From the NCBI GenBank assembly GCA_963736685.1, contig CAVTPZ010000016.1:1-64000 (forward strand): a stretch of DNA of 64,000 nucleotides. Reading direction: 5' to 3'. This document shows positions 51,055 through 59,012 of this stretch, piece by piece. The position numbers were made by a program, and so were the translations under genes. The notes beneath the pieces are model-generated. The model did not search any database. It had not been told where the DNA came from and worked only from the letters and a program-made list of their open reading frames with translations. Numbering within the stretch: the first letter of the stretch is position 1; each line of letters begins with the position of its first letter. Origin of the DNA: DASUPK01 sp963736685. GTDB lineage: Bacteria; Actinomycetota; Thermoleophilia; Solirubrobacterales; 70-9.

Positions 51055-53610
51055 ATGCTTGCAGACCGTATTTTCGGCGCGCCGGAGCGGCGAGATCCGC
51101 CCCGGCGCAAGAAACAGCCTGCGCGAGGGCAGAAGCGCAAGCCCGCCGCGCGTGGGCGCGGTGCGGCTCGCGGTCGCGGACGGGGCTCACCCGAGGTGAT
51201 GCAGCGCCGCTTGGATCTCGCGGGGCTCTGCTGCATCGGCTTGGCGGTCTACCTGGGATACGTCCTCTATCTGGGCTGGAACGGGGGCGCCGTCGGCAAT
51301 GGCTCTCAGACTGCTCTCGACTACGCGGTCGGCGCGGGTGCCGTGGTCGTCCCGGTGGCGCTGGCGCTCGCCGGGATCGGGTTGATCCTGAGGCCGTTCT
51401 TGCCCTCGCCCAAGTCCGTCGCCGTGGGCGTGGCGGCGATCGCGGCTGGGCTGTTGCTCGCACTCGCCGCCCAGACAGCCGGCCTCGGTCCGGAGGGTGT
51501 TCGCAAGGGGTTGTTCGATCCGAACTTCTTCCCACATCACGGCGGCGGGATCGGCGAGGTCCTCTACTGGGCCACCAGCACTCTCTTCGACCGGATCGGC
51601 GCGCACATCATCGCCATCGTCCTGCTGGTCTCGGGGATCCTGATGCTGACCGGCCGCTCGGTGTCGGACATGGTCCGGGCCGCCCGCCGCGGCGCGGACC
51701 GCGCCAAACGCGGCACCGTCGGCTTCGCGACGGCGATCAAGGAGAGCCGGATCAACACCGACCCGGACCTGATCGACACCACCCCGGCCGAGACCGAGCC
51801 GCTCTTCGGGCCGCCCGAGCCGATCGCGGATGGGGAGGACTTCCAGGTACACCTCGGCGATGAGGAGGAGGCCGAGAAGGTCGCGAACTTCGATGACGCG
51901 GTGCGCATTGCCGACGAGCCCGACACCAGCGAGCTCGAGGACTTGGAGGGCAACGAGAACGAAACGATCAGGGTTGCCAGGCCAAGGGCGCCCGAGCCGC
52001 ATATCTCCGGAGTTGACGGCGAAGCCGTCGAAGACCCCTCTGAAGAGGCACCGGTCCCCCTCACCCCGATGGGCGAGAAGCGCGGCGGGGTTACCGAGTC
52101 AGAGGAGATCGACTACGTGGTGCCGAACGCGGAGGCGGTCCTCGAGCGCGGAGCGCCCGACAGGGGCCCCGACAAGCAGGATCACGAGGCGATCGCCCGC
52201 AACCTGCTCGAGACGCTCGGACACTTCGGGGTCGAGGCGAAGATCGTCGGCACCGTCACCGGGCCGCACGTGAGCCGCTACGAGCTCAAGCTTGCCCCGG
52301 GCACCAAGGTCTCGAAGATCACCCAGCTGAAGGACGACCTCGCCTACGCGCTTGCCTCGACCGACATCCGGATTCTCGCGCCGATCCCGGGCAAGCAGGC
52401 CGTCGGCGTCGAGGTCCCGAACCAGCGCCGCCGCCTCGTTCGCCTCGGCGACATCTATGGCGGCCGGCCGCAGGGAGGTTCACCACTCGTCGCCTGGCTC
52501 GGCAAGGACATCTCCGGCAGCGCCGTCTGGACCGATCTGCAGAAAATGCCGCACGCCCTGATTGCCGGCACCACCGGTTCGGGCAAGTCCGGCAGCGTCA
52601 ACGCGATCCTCAGCTCGATCCTGCTGCACGCCTCGCCGAACGAGGTGCGGCTGGTGCTGGTCGACCCGAAGAGGGTCGAGCTGAACCACTACGAGAAGAT
52701 CCCGCACCTGCTGACGCCGGTGGTCACCTCTCCGCGGCTGGCGGCGAACGTGCTCAACAACCTGATCGCCGAGATGGAGAGCCGGTACCAGATCATGGAG
52801 CTGGCCCGGACCCGCAATCTCGGCGAGCTGAACCAGGTGCGAGAGCGCGAGGGGGAGGCGCCGTTGCCCTACATCCTCTGCGTGATCGACGAGCTCGCCG
52901 ACCTGATGATGGTCTCGCCCGCGGAGGTCGAGGACGCGATCATCCGCCTGGCGCAGAAGGCCCGAGCGGTCGGCATCCACCTCCTGCTCGCGACGCAGCG
53001 GCCCTCGACGGACATCATCACCGGGACGATCAAGGTCAACATCCCGTCGCGGATCGCCTTTGCCGTGTCGTCGCAGGTCGACTCGCGCGTGATCCTCGAC
53101 CAGGGCGGCGCCGAGACGCTGCTCGGGCAGGGAGACATGCTCTTCCGGCCGGCGGGCACCTCGAAGATGCAGAGGATCCAGGGGGCCTTCATCACCGAGG
53201 CCGAGATCGCCAAGATCACAGACTTCTGGTCCGCTCAGGGCGAGCCCGACTTCGCCGTGGAGCTGCTCGAGACGCCGCAGATCACCAAGGACGAGGCTGA
53301 CGGCGAGGACGACTTCGATCCGGATTCCGACGACCTGCTGAATCAGGCTGCGGAACTGGTGGTCGACAGCGGCACCGCCTCCGTCTCGATGATCCAGCGC
53401 CGGCTGCGGGTCGGCTACACGCGCGCCGGCCGGTTGATCGACATGCTCGAGCGCCGCGGGATCATCTCGGGCTACGAGGGCTCGAAGCCCAGGCAGGTGC
53501 TCGTGTCGCTTGCTGACCTGCCGCGGGTGCTGGGGGGAGGCACCACAACTGCAACACCGACTGGGGAAGAGGCGCCCGAGCCGGTTGCCGCCCCCGGCGA
53601 CCCCGAGTAG
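51055..53610 (+). CDS. ftsK: DNA translocase FtsK/SpoIIIE
   Basis: An 851-residue membrane-anchored DNA motor that clears chromosome ends from the septum. A basic N-terminus and four transmembrane helices (about 50-205), an acidic linker (about 230-345), then the motor: Walker A GTTGSGKS (about 505), Walker B-like LCVIDELADLMM, and ATQRPSTDIITG. The C-terminal gamma winged helix (about 750-825; STASVSMIQRRLRVGYTRAGRLIDMLERRGI) should read KOPS-like DNA. The ATG is preceded by GAGGTGGGCGG. Confidence 0.94.
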   Translation: MLADRIFGAPERRDPPRRKKQPARGQKRKPAARGRGAARGRGRGSPEVMQRRLDLAGLCCIGLAVYLGYVLYLGWNGGAVGNGSQTALDYAVGAGAVVVPVALALAGIGLILRPFLPSPKSVAVGVAAIAAGLLLALAAQTAGLGPEGVRKGLFDPNFFPHHGGGIGEVLYWATSTLFDRIGAHIIAIVLLVSGILMLTGRSVSDMVRAARRGADRAKRGTVGFATAIKESRINTDPDLIDTTPAETEPLFGPPEPIADGEDFQVHLGDEEEAEKVANFDDAVRIADEPDTSELEDLEGNENETIRVARPRAPEPHISGVDGEAVEDPSEEAPVPLTPMGEKRGGVTESEEIDYVVPNAEAVLERGAPDRGPDKQDHEAIARNLLETLGHFGVEAKIVGTVTGPHVSRYELKLAPGTKVSKITQLKDDLAYALASTDIRILAPIPGKQAVGVEVPNQRRRLVRLGDIYGGRPQGGSPLVAWLGKDISGSAVWTDLQKMPHALIAGTTGSGKSGSVNAILSSILLHASPNEVRLVLVDPKRVELNHYEKIPHLLTPVVTSPRLAANVLNNLIAEMESRYQIMELARTRNLGELNQVREREGEAPLPYILCVIDELADLMMVSPAEVEDAIIRLAQKARAVGIHLLLATQRPSTDIITGTIKVNIPSRIAFAVSSQVDSRVILDQGGAETLLGQGDMLFRPAGTSKMQRIQGAFITEAEIAKITDFWSAQGEPDFAVELLETPQITKDEADGEDDFDPDSDDLLNQAAELVVDSGTASVSMIQRRLRVGYTRAGRLIDMLERRGIISGYEGSKPRQVLVSLADLPRVLGGGTTTATPTGEEAPEPVAAPGDPE

Positions 53611-53614
53611 CGGT

Positions 53615-53660
53615 CGTTTGCAGCATTGAGGGTGCCATAGCCCCCAAAAGGCTGCAAACG
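53615..53660. other. Perfect 10-bp inverted repeat between ftsK and cinA
   Basis: CGTTTGCAGC (53615-53624) and GCTGCAAACG (53651-53660) are exact reverse complements with a 26-nt loop that contains a smaller GGG/CCC stem. No U-run follows, so it is terminator-like at best; an operator is also possible. It lies 22 bp before the cinA start. Confidence 0.5.
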
Positions 53661-53681
53661 AGCGAATGCGAGAATGACCGC

Positions 53682-54959
53682 GTGAGTGTCAGAGCGGGAA
53701 TCCTCGTCACCGGCACAGAGGTGCTGAGCGGCTACGTCACGGACCGCAACGGGCCGTGGATGTCGGAGCAACTGGCCGACCTGGGGATCGAAGTTGCGGA
53801 GATCACGGTGGTCGGCGACCGGCCCGAGGACCTCGAGGGAGCCCTGCGCCACATGCGGGATGACAGGCTCGACCTGATCTTCACCAGCGGCGGCCTGGGG
53901 CCGACCGCGGATGACCTGACGGCGGAGGTGGTCGGGCGCTTCGCCGGGCGTGAGCTCGTGCTCGACGAGGAGATGGAGCAGAAGATCGCCGACATCATCG
54001 CCCGCTACGCGCGGCGGCTTCGCTTCGACCCCGAGGCGGTGCGGGAGGCCAATCGCAAGCAGGCGATGGTGCCGGAGGGGGCCGTGGCGATCGATCCCGC
54101 GGGAACCGCGCCCGGGCTGGTCGTGCCCGCCGATGGCCCGCTGGTCGTGGTCCTTCCCGGGCCGCCGCGGGAGCTGCAGGAGATGTGGCCACGCGCGCTG
54201 GCGACCGCCCCGGCCAAGGAGGTGCTTGACCGGGCCAAGCCCTACCGGAACATGTCGATACGGATGTTCGGGATCCCGGAGTCCGAGCTCGCCAAATCGC
54301 TGCGCGAGATCGAGGACGACGGCGTGCCCCTGGACCAACTGGAGGTCACGACCTGCCTCCGCGGTGGAGAGCTGGTCACCGACATCCGCCACCGGCCGGG
54401 GTCGGAGGAGGCTGCCGAGGGACTTCGTGCCGGGCTGGCCGAGCGCCTTGGGCAATTCACGTATACGGAGAGCGGTGAGTCGATCGAGGAGGTCGTCTTC
54501 AGGCTGCTCGGAGACCGGACGATCGCTGTGGCCGAATCCGAGAGCGGCGGTCTGCTCGCGGCTCGTCTGACGTTGCGGCCGGGGTCCTCACGGTGGTTCG
54601 CCGGCGGGGTCGTCTCGTACTCGAACGAGTCCAAGGCGGAGCTGCTCGGCGTGGATCCGGAGCTGATCCGGGAGCACGGCGCCGCGTCGCCGGAGGTCGC
54701 CGAGGCGATGGCGGACGGGGCTTTGGACCGCTTCGATGCGGACGTCGCCTGCTCAACCACCGGCGTCGCGGGACCCGACGGCGGCACCGAGGAGAAGCCC
54801 GTCGGGTACGTCTGCTTCTGCGCCAAGACAGCGGACGGGCAGAGGCTGCCGAGGGACATCGTGCTGCCGGGCAGCCGCACCGACGTCCGGGAGCGCTCGG
54901 TGGTCGTCGCCATGCATCTGGTCCGCTACCTGTTGGAGGGGCGGGAGCCGCCGAGGTGA
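53682..54959 (+). CDS. cinA: CinA (nicotinamide-nucleotide amidase-type) protein
   Basis: A 425-residue two-domain protein: N-terminal MoaB/COG1058 domain (GTEVLSGYVTDRNG, TSGGLGPTADDLT, LPGPPRELQEMW) and C-terminal PncC-like amidase domain (AVAESESGGLLAARLT, SYSNESKAELLGV, STTGVAGPDGGTEEKPVG). The C-terminal domain deamidates NMN. The position upstream of recA is the usual one. The lipoprotein gene overlaps its stop by 4 bp. Confidence 0.93.
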   Translation: MSVRAGILVTGTEVLSGYVTDRNGPWMSEQLADLGIEVAEITVVGDRPEDLEGALRHMRDDRLDLIFTSGGLGPTADDLTAEVVGRFAGRELVLDEEMEQKIADIIARYARRLRFDPEAVREANRKQAMVPEGAVAIDPAGTAPGLVVPADGPLVVVLPGPPRELQEMWPRALATAPAKEVLDRAKPYRNMSIRMFGIPESELAKSLREIEDDGVPLDQLEVTTCLRGGELVTDIRHRPGSEEAAEGLRAGLAERLGQFTYTESGESIEEVVFRLLGDRTIAVAESESGGLLAARLTLRPGSSRWFAGGVVSYSNESKAELLGVDPELIREHGAASPEVAEAMADGALDRFDADVACSTTGVAGPDGGTEEKPVGYVCFCAKTADGQRLPRDIVLPGSRTDVRERSVVVAMHLVRYLLEGREPPR

Positions 54960-55495
54960 GGCGCCTGTTCGCCGCAGTCGTCGCTGGGGCCCTTCTGGTG
55001 GTGGCCGGGTGCGGGGCGGACACCAGCAACGAGGACCGGCGACAGGCGCTCGAGGGCTACGTCGCGGCCGTTCAGCCGATCAGGCTGGGGATCAACGAGT
55101 TGCTCGACAAGGCTGACCCCATCCTGGAGGGCTACAACGACGGCGATCTGAGCGCCGCCCAGGCGAGGCGACGGATGGGCAGGATCGAGCACGGGGCGGC
55201 TGACTACGCGGTGAAGATCGCCGAAGTCGAGCCGGTCCCCGACGAGATGCGCGCGGCGCAGGACGCCTACGCACACACCTTCGTCCTCCAGGACACCTAT
55301 CTGAGCGCGCTGACGGCCGCGCTGAAGGACCGCGCCTTCGACGAGCTGCCGCACTTCCAGAACGAGCAGCGGGCGGCGATCATCGCCTGGCGGACGCGGC
55401 TGCAGGTGCTGGCCAACCGCTGGGGAGCGACGCTGCCGGCGAACCTGCAGGTGGCGGGACGCGGGGAGATCTCGCCGGCGCCGACGGGGGACTGA
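54956..55495 (+). CDS. Putative lipoprotein of unknown function
   Basis: A 179-residue protein with a lipobox (LLVVAGC at about 13-19) for lipid attachment after signal cleavage. The mature part is helical (EDRRQALEGYVAAVQPIRLGI, then paired helices), with no motif I recognise. It overlaps the cinA stop by 4 bp and is followed by a hairpin-rich intergenic region. Confidence 0.72.
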   Translation: MRRLFAAVVAGALLVVAGCGADTSNEDRRQALEGYVAAVQPIRLGINELLDKADPILEGYNDGDLSAAQARRRMGRIEHGAADYAVKIAEVEPVPDEMRAAQDAYAHTFVLQDTYLSALTAALKDRAFDELPHFQNEQRAAIIAWRTRLQVLANRWGATLPANLQVAGRGEISPAPTGD

Positions 55496-55499
55496 CCGC

Positions 55500-55655
55500 A
55501 GCGTTCCCTTGAACAGCGCTCCGAAGGGGCGGCCTCGATGGGAGCGAGGGAAATGGCTGCAATTGGCGCTTTCCTTCCGCTATTCGGAAGAAAGGCGCCA
55601 AGAGCTCGCATTGGCGGATTGTTGTCGCATAGCGACAGAAACTCGCCAACAGGGC
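55500..55655. other. Array of three nested hairpins (possible structured RNA or repeat)
   Basis: Three stems follow one another: TTCCCT+CGCTCC with GGAGCG+AGGGAA (55504-55552); TTGGCGC+CTTCCG with CGGAAG+GCGCCAA (55563-55601); TTGGCG+TGTCGC with GCGACA+CGCCAA (55611-55649). The 296-bp gap 55496-55791 is otherwise empty. Two of the outer arms share TTGGCG, which suggests an internal duplication. Confidence 0.55.
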
Positions 55656-55791
55656 CGCCTTCGGTGCCGGTTTGTGGGTCATCGCCTCCGCGCCGTGCCT
55701 GCGGCGGGGGAGAACCCGCGCCTCCCCCCACTCATCCCCGACATGCGTGGAGCCACCGGATTTCGGCCGGGGCGCCGTCTAGCTTTGACGC

Positions 55792-56412
55792 GTGGCAAAG
55801 GAGAGGCTGAAGAGCCCGCGGGCTCGGCTGTTCGTCGCCCTCGATCTGCCGCAGGATGTGCGCACCGGCGTGGTCGACTGGCAGCAGTCCGCGCTCGCCG
55901 ATCCGGCGCTGCGGATCGTGAGGCCGGAGGCGCTCCACATCACGCTCGTCTTTCTCGGCTATCAGGCGCAGAAGGACGCCAGGGCGATCGCCAAGGCGGC
56001 GTTCGCCACGGATGCGGAGGCACCCGCGGTCGAGCTGCAGAGCGAGCCGGTCGGCGTTCCACCGGCGAAGCGCCCGCGGCTGATCGCCCTCGGTGCGAAG
56101 TCGGAGGAGACGGTTGCGCTGCAGAAGGGGGTGGAGGAGCGGCTGGCCGAGGCCGGTTTCCACGAGCCGGAGAAGCGAGCCTTCTGGCCGCACCTGACCG
56201 TGGCCCGGGTGAGGCCGGAGGTGCCGAAGAGCCGCAAACCCGCCCTGATCACGACTCCGCCTCATCCGCTACCCGAACATATGTTCCGGTTCTTCCGTCC
56301 GACCCGTCTGGTGCTCTTCAAATCCCACTTGCGCCGAACTGGCGCGGAGTACGAACCGATGGCCGAGTTGGAGCTTCCGACCGCCCACGATGACCAAGAG
56401 ACAGAGAGGTGA
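55792..56412 (+). CDS. thpR: RNA 2',3'-cyclic phosphodiesterase
   Basis: A 206-residue LigT/2H phosphoesterase. The two HxTx motifs are LHITLVFLG (about 45) and WPHLTVARV (about 124). The family opens 2',3'-cyclic phosphates at RNA ends (and was first called 2'-5' RNA ligase). GTG start; a TAGCTT box lies 6 nt upstream and no Shine-Dalgarno is visible. Its stop overlaps the recA ribosome binding site. Confidence 0.9.
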   Translation: MAKERLKSPRARLFVALDLPQDVRTGVVDWQQSALADPALRIVRPEALHITLVFLGYQAQKDARAIAKAAFATDAEAPAVELQSEPVGVPPAKRPRLIALGAKSEETVALQKGVEERLAEAGFHEPEKRAFWPHLTVARVRPEVPKSRKPALITTPPHPLPEHMFRFFRPTRLVLFKSHLRRTGAEYEPMAELELPTAHDDQETER

Positions 56413-56417
56413 GTGAG

Positions 56418-57563
56418 ATGGCAGAGCAGAAGCCCAACTTGAGAGATTCCAGCGAGAAAGAGGCGAAGGCGCGCGACCAGGCGCTGAATGCCGCCGTCAC
56501 GCAGATCGAGAAGGAGTTCGGCGCGGGCGCCCTGATGACGCTCGGCGACATCGGTGGGCTGAACGTGGAGTCGATCTCCACCGGGGCGCTGCCTCTGGAC
56601 ATCGCCCTCGGCGTCGGCGGGGTGCCGCGCGGCCGCATCGTCGAGATCTTCGGGCCGGAGTCCTCCGGCAAGACGACCCTCGTCTACCACATCATCGCCG
56701 AGGCCCAGGCGCGCGGAGGGGTCTGCGCCTTCATCGACACCGAGCACGCGCTCGACCCCGTCTACGCGCGGAAGATCGGCGTCAACACCGACGAGCTGAT
56801 GATCTCCCAGCCGGACTACGGCGAGCAGGCGCTCGAGATCGTCGACGTCCTGGTGCGTTCCGGCGCCGTCGACGTCATCGCGGTGGACTCCGTCGCCGCG
56901 CTTACCCCGCGGGTGGAGCTCGAGGGTCAGATGGGCGACTCCCACGTCGGTCTCCAGGCCCGCCTGATGTCCCAGGCGCTGCGCAAGCTGGCCGGCAACC
57001 TGAATCGCGCCAACACGATCTGCCTGTTCACCAACCAGATCCGCGAGAAGATCGGTGTCATGTTCGGCTCCCCGGAGACCCAGCCGGGCGGCCGCGCGCT
57101 CAAGTTCTATTCCTCGCAGCGGCTCGACATCCGCCGGATCGAGACCCTCAAGGAGGGCACCGAAGCCGTCGGCAACCGGGTCCGGGTGAAGGTCGTCAAG
57201 AACAAGGTCGCGCCGCCGTTCCGCCAGGCCGAGTTCGACATCGAGTACGGCGTCGGCATCTCCAAGGAGGGCGGCCTCCTCGACATGGCGCTCGAGCACG
57301 ACCTGATCCAGAAGTCGGGCTCGTTCTTCTCATACGGCGAGACGCGGCTCGGCCAGGGTCGCAACAACACCAAGGAGTTCCTGCGCGACAACCCGGAGCT
57401 GGGCGCTGAGATCGAGGGCAAGCTCTACGCCAAGCTCGGGTTGGGGGCGGACGGAGAGATGAAGCCGGAGGCCGACGGGGCCGCGCCGGTGAAGGCGGTT
57501 CCCGAGGTGAAGGACGGGGAAGAGAAGCCCGACGCGAAGAAGCCGGAGAAGAAGGCTGCGTAG
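56418..57563 (+). CDS. recA: Recombinase RecA
   Basis: A 381-residue RecA: Walker A GPESSGKTTL at 79-88, VDSVAALTPRVELEGQMGD, and NQIREKIGVMFGSPETQPGG are complete. The C-terminus is Glu/Lys-rich and ends KKPEKKAA. The ATG at 56418 follows AGAGAGGTGAG; a GTG 9 nt upstream overlaps the thpR stop. recX is 30 bp downstream. Confidence 0.97.
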   Translation: MAEQKPNLRDSSEKEAKARDQALNAAVTQIEKEFGAGALMTLGDIGGLNVESISTGALPLDIALGVGGVPRGRIVEIFGPESSGKTTLVYHIIAEAQARGGVCAFIDTEHALDPVYARKIGVNTDELMISQPDYGEQALEIVDVLVRSGAVDVIAVDSVAALTPRVELEGQMGDSHVGLQARLMSQALRKLAGNLNRANTICLFTNQIREKIGVMFGSPETQPGGRALKFYSSQRLDIRRIETLKEGTEAVGNRVRVKVVKNKVAPPFRQAEFDIEYGVGISKEGGLLDMALEHDLIQKSGSFFSYGETRLGQGRNNTKEFLRDNPELGAEIEGKLYAKLGLGADGEMKPEADGAAPVKAVPEVKDGEEKPDAKKPEKKAA

Positions 57564-57592
57564 GGAGCGCAAGGCCGCAGCGCTCCCGACTG

Positions 57593-58057
57593 ATGGCGAG
57601 GCCGGATGACCCATATGACTTGGCGCTCAAAGCGCTGAGCTACAAGGAGCGCACCGAGTCCGAGCTGCGGGGCTGGCTCGCCGAGCGCGAGGTGCCAGAG
57701 GCGGAGATCGAGGAGGTGATCGCCCTCCTGGTGGAGGCAGGTGCGATCGACGACGCGAGCTTCTCCCGCCGCTACGCGGAGGACAAGCGCTCGCTCGCCG
57801 GATGGGGGCCGGATCGCATCTCCGCCGCCCTGGAGGGCCGTGGTGTCGCCCGAGGCCACATCGAGGCCGCGCTCGCGGGTGAGGACTCCGAAGCCCAGTT
57901 CGACCGGGCCGCCGCGTTGCTGGCCGGCCGCGGCATGCGATGTGACTCCGAGCGGGAGCGGGAGCGAGCGCTGGGACTGCTGGTGCGGCGCGGCTATCCC
58001 CTCGAGCTCGCCTACGAGGTCGTGCGGGCGACCGAACGGCTCTCCGACGCGGCGTGA
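57593..58057 (+). CDS. recX: RecX regulatory protein
   Basis: A 154-residue three-helix-repeat protein that inhibits RecA filament growth. It has the repeated HR..G motif logic: ALKALSYKERTESELRGWLAER, then EAGAIDDASFSRRYAEDKRSLAGWGPDRI, and ALGLLVRRGYPLELAYEVV. ATG at 57593. Confidence 0.9.
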   Translation: MARPDDPYDLALKALSYKERTESELRGWLAEREVPEAEIEEVIALLVEAGAIDDASFSRRYAEDKRSLAGWGPDRISAALEGRGVARGHIEAALAGEDSEAQFDRAAALLAGRGMRCDSERERERALGLLVRRGYPLELAYEVVRATERLSDAA

Positions 58058-58083
58058 CGCGCTAGGGGTAGGATCCGCGCCGA

Positions 58084-58668
58084 ATGGACGGGAACTTCTT
58101 CTTCGTGGTCGGCGGCCTGCTGGTGCTCGCGGCGGTGGTGATCTCCTTCATCGGCATCCGCGGGAGCGAGTCCTTCCCGCCGAACCGGGGAGTCCTGCTC
58201 GGCGTGATCGCGCTCTTCGCGGTGATCGTCGGGACGACGATGGCGTTCGCGATCGTCAAGTCCGTCGACGAGCAGAACAAGCGGAACGACCAGCTCGCCA
58301 AGGAGGAGGGCACGACCTCGACCACGGCGAGCGGTCCGGTGACGACCCTCGACGTCTCCTCGCCGGCGGACGGCGGCCTGGTCTACCAGCCCAACGGGCT
58401 GCAGGCGAAGCCGGGCAACGTCGCGATCACCTACGACAACCCGTCGCAGGTCCCGCACAGCATCGCGGTGGCCACCGCGAACGGGAACGTGCTCGGGCAG
58501 GTGCAGCCGTTCACCGCCGGCAAGCAGACGGTCACGCTGTCGAATCTCGCCCCGGGCAAGTACGTCTTCTACTGCACGGTCCCAGGGCACAGGGAGGCCG
58601 GGATGCAGGGTGATCTGACGGTCCTCCCGAGCAACACCAACGTCGGTCCCAAGGCGAACAACCCCTGA
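58084..58668 (+). CDS. Membrane-anchored cupredoxin
   Basis: A 194-residue protein with two transmembrane helices (about 4-24 and 38-59) and an exported blue-copper domain. Ligands: His in VPHSIAV (about 125), then Cys, His and Met in FYCTVPGHREAGM (about 163-176). Probable electron carrier of the respiratory chain. A TAGGAT box 9 nt before the ATG and no Shine-Dalgarno suggest a leaderless transcript. Similar in type to the protein at 2-622. Confidence 0.82.
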   Translation: MDGNFFFVVGGLLVLAAVVISFIGIRGSESFPPNRGVLLGVIALFAVIVGTTMAFAIVKSVDEQNKRNDQLAKEEGTTSTTASGPVTTLDVSSPADGGLVYQPNGLQAKPGNVAITYDNPSQVPHSIAVATANGNVLGQVQPFTAGKQTVTLSNLAPGKYVFYCTVPGHREAGMQGDLTVLPSNTNVGPKANNP

Positions 58669-58679
58669 GCGCCACGGCC

Positions 58680-58707
58680 GTATAGCCCCCCGCACGGGTG
58701 CTATACA
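58680..58707 (+). promoter_or_regulatory. Palindromic operator/promoter of the small HTH gene
   Basis: GTATAGC (58680-58686) and GCTATAC (58700-58706) are perfect inverted halves 13 nt apart. The right half contains the -10 box TATACA (58702-58707), 6 nt before the GTG start, so the palindrome spans the -35 to -10 region of a leaderless promoter. Autoregulation by the encoded HTH protein is likely. Confidence 0.65.
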
Positions 58708-58713
58708 GGCCAG

Positions 58714-58986
58714 GTGATCGCCGAGGCGGAAGCCGAGCGCCTGCGTCGGGCGCATTCGGACTTCGAGAACGCCCGAAGCCGGATGTGGATCGAGCGCGTG
58801 CGCGTCGGGCTCGAGTACCGGCGTGCGATGCGCAAGGTCGACGAGGACGTGGCGCGGGTGCGGCTGGAGCGCGACCGGCTGATCCGGGAGGTCGTCGCGG
58901 CCGGCGGCAGCTACCGGGAAGTGGCCTGCGCGCTCGGCCTCTCGCACAGCCGGATCCAGCAGATCGTCAACTCGACCTCGAAGTAG
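58714..58986 (+). CDS. Small helix-turn-helix protein
   Basis: A 90-residue protein: an amphipathic, Arg/Glu-rich N-terminal helix pair (about 1-60, coiled-coil-like), then a C-terminal HTH, AAGGSYREVACALGLSHSRIQQIV (about 62-86), of the sigma-70 region 4/Xre type. GTG start at 58714. The palindrome in its promoter makes a self-repressing regulator the simplest idea. Divergent or downstream targets are not evident. Confidence 0.7.
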   Translation: MIAEAEAERLRRAHSDFENARSRMWIERVRVGLEYRRAMRKVDEDVARVRLERDRLIREVVAAGGSYREVACALGLSHSRIQQIVNSTSK

Positions 58987-59012
58987 CCGCCCCGTCGCTA
59001 CATTGACCGGCG

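Noticed and set aside
53615..53660. LexA/SOS box in front of cinA-recA
   Set aside because: The palindrome and surrounding bases do not match the actinobacterial CGAAC-type LexA site, and no other copy is visible before recA.
55500..55682. Minus-strand protein-coding gene beginning MTHKPAPKAALLASFCRYA
   Set aside because: The frame runs into the antisense of the lipoprotein gene, has no domain, and its codons coincide with the hairpin stems.
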